The notes under the pieces: generated by a model | The model's database searches: none | Told to the model about the DNA's origin: nothing | The model's input: the letters and a program-made list of their open reading frames with translations, nothing else | Made by a program: the position numbers and the translations under genes | Shown here: positions 20,301 through 26,300 of the stretch, piece after piece | Layout: the number at the start of each line of letters is the position of its first letter | Numbering within the stretch: position 1 is the first letter of the stretch | Assembly: GCA_037189845.1 (NCBI GenBank) | Contig: JBBCIS010000013.1 | Coordinates: 1 to 28,767 of the forward strand | From: JAMLHH01 sp037189845 | GTDB taxonomy: Bacteria; Bacteroidota; Bacteroidia; Chitinophagales; JADIYW01 | Direction: 5' to 3' | Length of the DNA: 28,767 nucleotides

Positions 20301-23300
20301 GAATGTCATGAATTGACAGGTATTACTAATCTTAGAAATAATTTCTTGCGCCTGGATTCCAACTATGCCTGCGAGCGAAAGTTCGATACCTGTGTAGTAA
20401 AATTCATCCCGGAACTCGACTCTCTTGTTGTAAGTTGGGAGGACTCTCTCAAAAAGTGGATTCCTGATACTTCCCTTGCAACCTGTATAGACAGACAGGT
20501 AAGATCCCAGCAGGGGTGGCTTACCCAGATATACCAGGACAGTCTGGCTAAAGTCCTGACAGCCTACAGAACCACTCATATTGCCAACTGCTTTAAAGAC
20601 CTGACGGAGGACTTACATTACAGCACTACTTTTGATGAATATCACTATACCTTGTATTACTACGATCAGCAAGGAAATCTGGTCCAAACTATTCCCCCTG
20701 CCGGTGTACATCCTGTTCCACCATCCGGATTTATAGAAGGAAAATGGAAGGGAGGATCTGCCAATGAGCCTAAGCACGTGCTCAGTACCTCTTACCAGTA
20801 CAATACGCGCCAGCAGCCGATTGCCCAGCATTCACCTGATGGAGGATTATCCACATTCTGGTACAATAAAAAAGGACAGCTGATCCTCTCCCAGAATGAA
20901 AAGCAGAAGCCGGCAGCTTTGATGGCTACGGTGGGAACGATACCTTCCTCAGGGCACATGTCACGTTTTTCATTTACCAATTATGATGCATTAGGTCGAA
21001 TTGTGCTGGTAGGTGAAATCGAAACTTCTGATAACTTTACATATCATCCCTCGCCCGGTGACAGCGATGAAGTCTTAAAACAACGCCGCCGCGATACATT
21101 GAATACACTGGTCAATACTTTCGGTTTCCCATTGAATCACCTGGGGGTTCCTGGCATCAGGCTGATCAATCTTGTACAGACAGAGTACGACTATAGTTCC
21201 TCAATGCCCGGTCTGAATCAAAAAAATCTTCATAACAGAGTATCTGCTACCTATGCTTATGATGACTATGACAAGCTGTTAGCAGGCGAAGGTATCGCCA
21301 CTATCTACAGCTATGATGAAATAGGAAATGTGCAGACCACGGTACAGGATATGAGCCATGATGTTGCATTGGCCGGATTGCCACAGAATGTAGCTCCTGA
21401 GCAGTTGAGAAAGCAGGTAGATTATGATTATGACCTGGTCAGCGGCAAAGTTAATGCTGTTGTCTATAATCATGGGAAAGATGACCGGTTTAAGCACAGA
21501 TATGAGTATGACGCAGATAACCGTATTACAGATGTATATACTTCTGATGCCAATGATATAGAGCATCATGATGCCAAATATTTTTATTACCCGCATGGAC
21601 CGCTGGCAAGAATAGAGCTGGGTAGTCAGAAAATACAAAGCCTGGACTATGCATACACGCTTCAGGGCTGGTTGAAAGGCATTAATTTTTTAGAAAATAA
21701 CAATTCTCAGGATATCCATTTTGCAAAAAATCAGTTTTTATACCTATTAGGATATCACTCGACAGATTATCTGCCACTCAGTGCAAGCAGTTACCAAAAT
21801 GAAGATGCATTTATGACATTTGCTCCGCATTATCATACCTTGTCGAATAGATATAGGGGGCTATATAATGGTAATATCGCCTTTACGACAAATATTTTGG
21901 GTGGGCTTACTCAAAATCAGGTTCATTTTAACAACCAGCCGCCGGTTGCCTCTATGGAATATAGATATGACCAGCTCAACAGAATCAAATCAGCATATGG
22001 TCAAAGTGATGAAATAAATGGAATTGACAGAAATCCGAATGGAAGATCTGCCCTTGTAAATTCTGAAAATTATGACCTATATGATGCTTACCGCACAAAT
22101 TATCAATATGACCCTAATGGCAATATAACTTCGCTTAAAAGAACTGCTCCGCATTTTGCTTCGCGGGAATTTAAGACGATGGACAGCCTGAGGTATGTCT
22201 ATGCAAGTAATAACTTTGGAGGAGTCAATAAGCTGCTGAACAACAGATTGTATCAGGTATATGACGATCAGACAGAAGATAGCTGGTTTGGTACAGATAT
22301 AGACAATCAGACCGCTGCAGTGAGCGCAACTCCTACAGCTTATGCTCACCCGAATACCAATTTACTGACATTAGGAAATTCGAATTATGAGTACGATAAG
22401 ACCGGAAATCTGACCCGTGATCAGAAAGAAGGCATCGAACAGATCTACTGGACACCTTATGGAAAGATAGACTCAATTGCCATGACAGCGCCGAAATCAG
22501 ATTTGAAATTCAAATATGATGCAACAGGCAACCGTATCGCAAAAATTGAGTACCCTAAAGATACCACAAAGCCATCCAATGTGACCTATTACTTCAGAGA
22601 TGCGCAGGGAAACCCGATAGATATTGTGCAACCTCAATATCAGGACAGTGTATACGCAGAGCTGCACGAGTACAATGTATATGGCAGCAGCAGATTAGGA
22701 ACCTGGAATAAAACTATAGAAATCCTCCATAAAGGCATACAGCCGCAGGAACAGGTATTTGGCAACAAGCAGTATGAGCTCAATAACCATCTGGGAAATG
22801 TCATGACTACTGTTACTGACCAGAAGTATATGACAGCATCAGACGGTTATGTCCCTGTCGTAACTACGGTAACAGACTACTACCCTTTCGGTATGCCGAT
22901 GCCCGGACGCACTTATCAGAAAGGAGACTGCGTGGAAGAATATGTCAGAACCGAAAAACCGGGTAATGGCCGTCTGGTAGAAGAAGGAGATTTTAATGGC
23001 GGTGGAAGCATCACGGTGGAAGACTGGTTCAGTTCGGCAAGATTTATGTCTGTCAACGGATATGAGATAGGCTCGGTTGAGTGGGTACCGGAAGCGTTGA
23101 AGTTCAATTTGCGGGAAGGATTTGAGCCGGAAGATTCAATGACCATGGGAATACTGGTGCATGAGTTTGCAGTACCATCAGCAGGTATATACAGGGTTTC
23201 ATTTGATCTGGACAAGAGCGATAGTATAGACGGAGGCTGCGGCATTGTCAGAAAAGACACTCTGGACTATAACTTCTTTAACGCTTTTGATCACGGAGGA

Positions 23301-26300
23301 ATCGAGCATGTCGCACTGGCTGTCCATCATCCGTTGGAACCTCATCATGAGATGCTCGTCACAGTACCGGAAGCCGATACATTAGCGATATTCTTTGTCA
23401 TGAACTCTCCGGATACCATCCTGCGTTCTGCCAGGGTAGACAATTTCCTTGTGGAGAAAATTGCCGAAAATGTGCTGGTGGATATCAATGACCCGCAAAA
23501 TAACAGAGCACCGGAATGGTTTGTTCCGGATGTCAGGCTGCCTGACACTACATGGAATGATTATATAGAGCCGCTTTCCACAAATGTGATAGACACTGTA
23601 TCTGGTAGTCTTTCCAGCTATTATTATCCAAATGAGTATGGCTACTATGGCTATGCATCCAGAGATTATATAGTTGATCCGTCCAGAATATATAAGCTTT
23701 CGTACGACCTGGTGAGTAAACATCCTGCAGTTAGTGTTATATCTATAAAAGTATCTGATCAGTATCAGATGGATTTGAATCGTCACTCAGGAAATCTTTC
23801 ACACAATTATGTCAATCATTCTGTGGGCAACAACATGCTGTATTTCACTCCTAATGATACCATCGTTACTGTTGCGTGGTGGGTCGACGGATACGGAGAA
23901 GGTGATACACTACAACCGTATTTCACTATTGCTAATATAATACTGGAGGAATGCATAGCCAATGATCCGGTGATAGCAGATCTGGTTTTTCAGGATAGCT
24001 TCAGCAGTGGAAATCAAAGTGGCTTTTTGGATCATTATATTACAAATCCATCCTATATTACTTCACATATAGAAGTGGACTCAGCAGCAGGAAAGCTGGA
24101 GTTCAAAGCTATTGGTGAAAATCAGCTGGGATATTGTTCTGTAGAGCTGTTTCACACCTTACCATCTGCCGGTTATTATAGAATTACTTTTGATTTTGAG
24201 ACAGAGGATACGACCGGTCTGAATCTACAGATCGGTGGCAATCTGACAGATTCATTATACGATTATCAGTCACAACTGTTCTGGGAGAATACCTCCAGAG
24301 ACACTACCATCAATCGGGTTTTCTACGCACGAGACCAGTATATGCGTCTGAACTTCTATCTGAGTAACAGAGATACTTCACTGAGCCATGCGATCAGTAA
24401 TTTTAAAATTCATCAGCTGCATTATATAGATACCTGCACAGGTATTACCACTACAGATGATTTTACTGCAAGCACAAATAACTGGCGGTCGTCTATATAT
24501 ACACAGGAGTATCTCCTTGAGAATGTCAGAGACTTTAATCCGCTGACAGATGATTTCGGCAGTATCACCTGGGATAGTCTGAATCATAGGCTGAATATCC
24601 ACAAAAACAGCTTTGCCAATATAGCAGGCATCCACAATGCAAAACAGTCAGAGATGACCGACATATGGTTTGCAGCTGCAACAAGGGATTTTGTGGCAGA
24701 AACCGGTAAACAATACAGAATCGATTTCTCTGTTGCCAATCTGCAGAATCCTTCACAGGGTATGCTGGGTAATCTGTTTGGAGTATGGCATACTCAACTC
24801 ATGACAAACAGTCCTTTCGAAGGCAATGCCAATATAGGAATGACTGCTGTAGAAGAAAACGGCAGATACTCTTTTATATTGGATGCTCCGGCGGCAGATT
24901 CATTGATATTCGGTATACTGAATATCAGCCATTCGGGAATTACGGATGATATAGCTGTACAACTGGATAGCATAGAAATATATGAAATAGAGCGTTTATC
25001 TTCATATGATTCAACACTGGTGCTGGATCATCATTTTTATAGTAATGACACGACCTATCTGTCCTACCTTGAAACACCGGAGGGAAGAGATTACATCGGA
25101 GAGGTAGAGTATGACAGTATTTCTCACAGGCTCAAAGTGAGCATGATCGATGATCAGGAGGGAGGATACAGAGGAGGCATCTTGAGAAAGATGAACGTAT
25201 CATCCGGGAAAGATTTACGCATACAGGTGGCTGTTTCAGAAGATAGTATGCCATTTAACGGCTTCCTGGTATTGGTCAGTAATCTGTTGTTCAGTGAGCC
25301 GCAAATGTACCCTGTTTCCGGTGCCGGCATACATGAAATCGTATTGCCATCTCAGTCAGGTTCCTTCCATTTCGGTGTATTGGCCGTTGGAGATACATTA
25401 GGTTCCTACTACATTGACTCTGTTAAAATATATGAGCTGGATAATGTCGCAATCGTAGAGCAGGTAGATGCCCAATATTTTAATACTGGAACAGATGGAT
25501 GGAGAAGCTCATTCAAGGTATCCGGCCGTGTACCTTTCAGCACACTGGAATGGATAGAAGACAGTACCGTATTGAAAATCAGTATGTCCAACTATGCCTC
25601 TGCTCTGAATATACCGGAATATCTGGATTCTGCCAACTTTATCAATGGCTTTAATTTATATGATTTATTCAAGCTGGGAGTGGCGGCTATTCCTCTGGAA
25701 GTAATTGCCAATGAAGAACATCTGATTCAGTACAAACAGGAAATTCAGAATAATTACCTGGATTCATTCAGTAATCAGATGCTCCTGATCTATGACAGGC
25801 AGGCACTGGAAAATGCCGGAATGAATATCTTCGCACAGGCTCCTATATACATACGTGCAGATTCCAATAGATTTACCACAAATCCTGAAACTATCCGGTG
25901 GACACCTCCGGTGGATGATATCGTACTGGTCTTTATGACCGTCAGAGTGGATACCTCTGCTCAATCGGTAGTCCTGCTCAGAGATCTCAGAGTAAGTACA
26001 GTTGACAGCTCTGCAATTGCCACCGACACCATCCTGTATCAGCCGTTTGCAGACAGTAGCAGTATTGCCGGATGGAGAAACAGCTTCCTGGAGCCGGAAG
26101 ATGCCTTGCAGGAAGTAGAACTGTCTGTCCTTACCCACGATACCGCTACAGGTCGTATGCGGGTAGGCATGATGGTCAATGCTTTAGCTGATCCTGATGA
26201 CCAGAATGCTCAGGGTGTATTAGGTCGCAGACTGGAAGGATTACAGACAGGTAAAGAGTATATTGTCCGTTTCCGTGTAGAGACAGATACTATCAATGAT

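Noticed and set aside
22989..23024. Possible dockerin or EF-hand-like loop (DFNGGGSITVED)
   Set aside because: A Gly replaces the Asp expected at the third ligand position, and the stretch fits the head strand of the first jelly-roll module (D-x-F...W-x-S) better.
23345..23786. Overlapping antisense open frames of 67 and 134 residues
   Set aside because: They are shadows of the array on the + strand; overlapping each other in two frames also argues against both.
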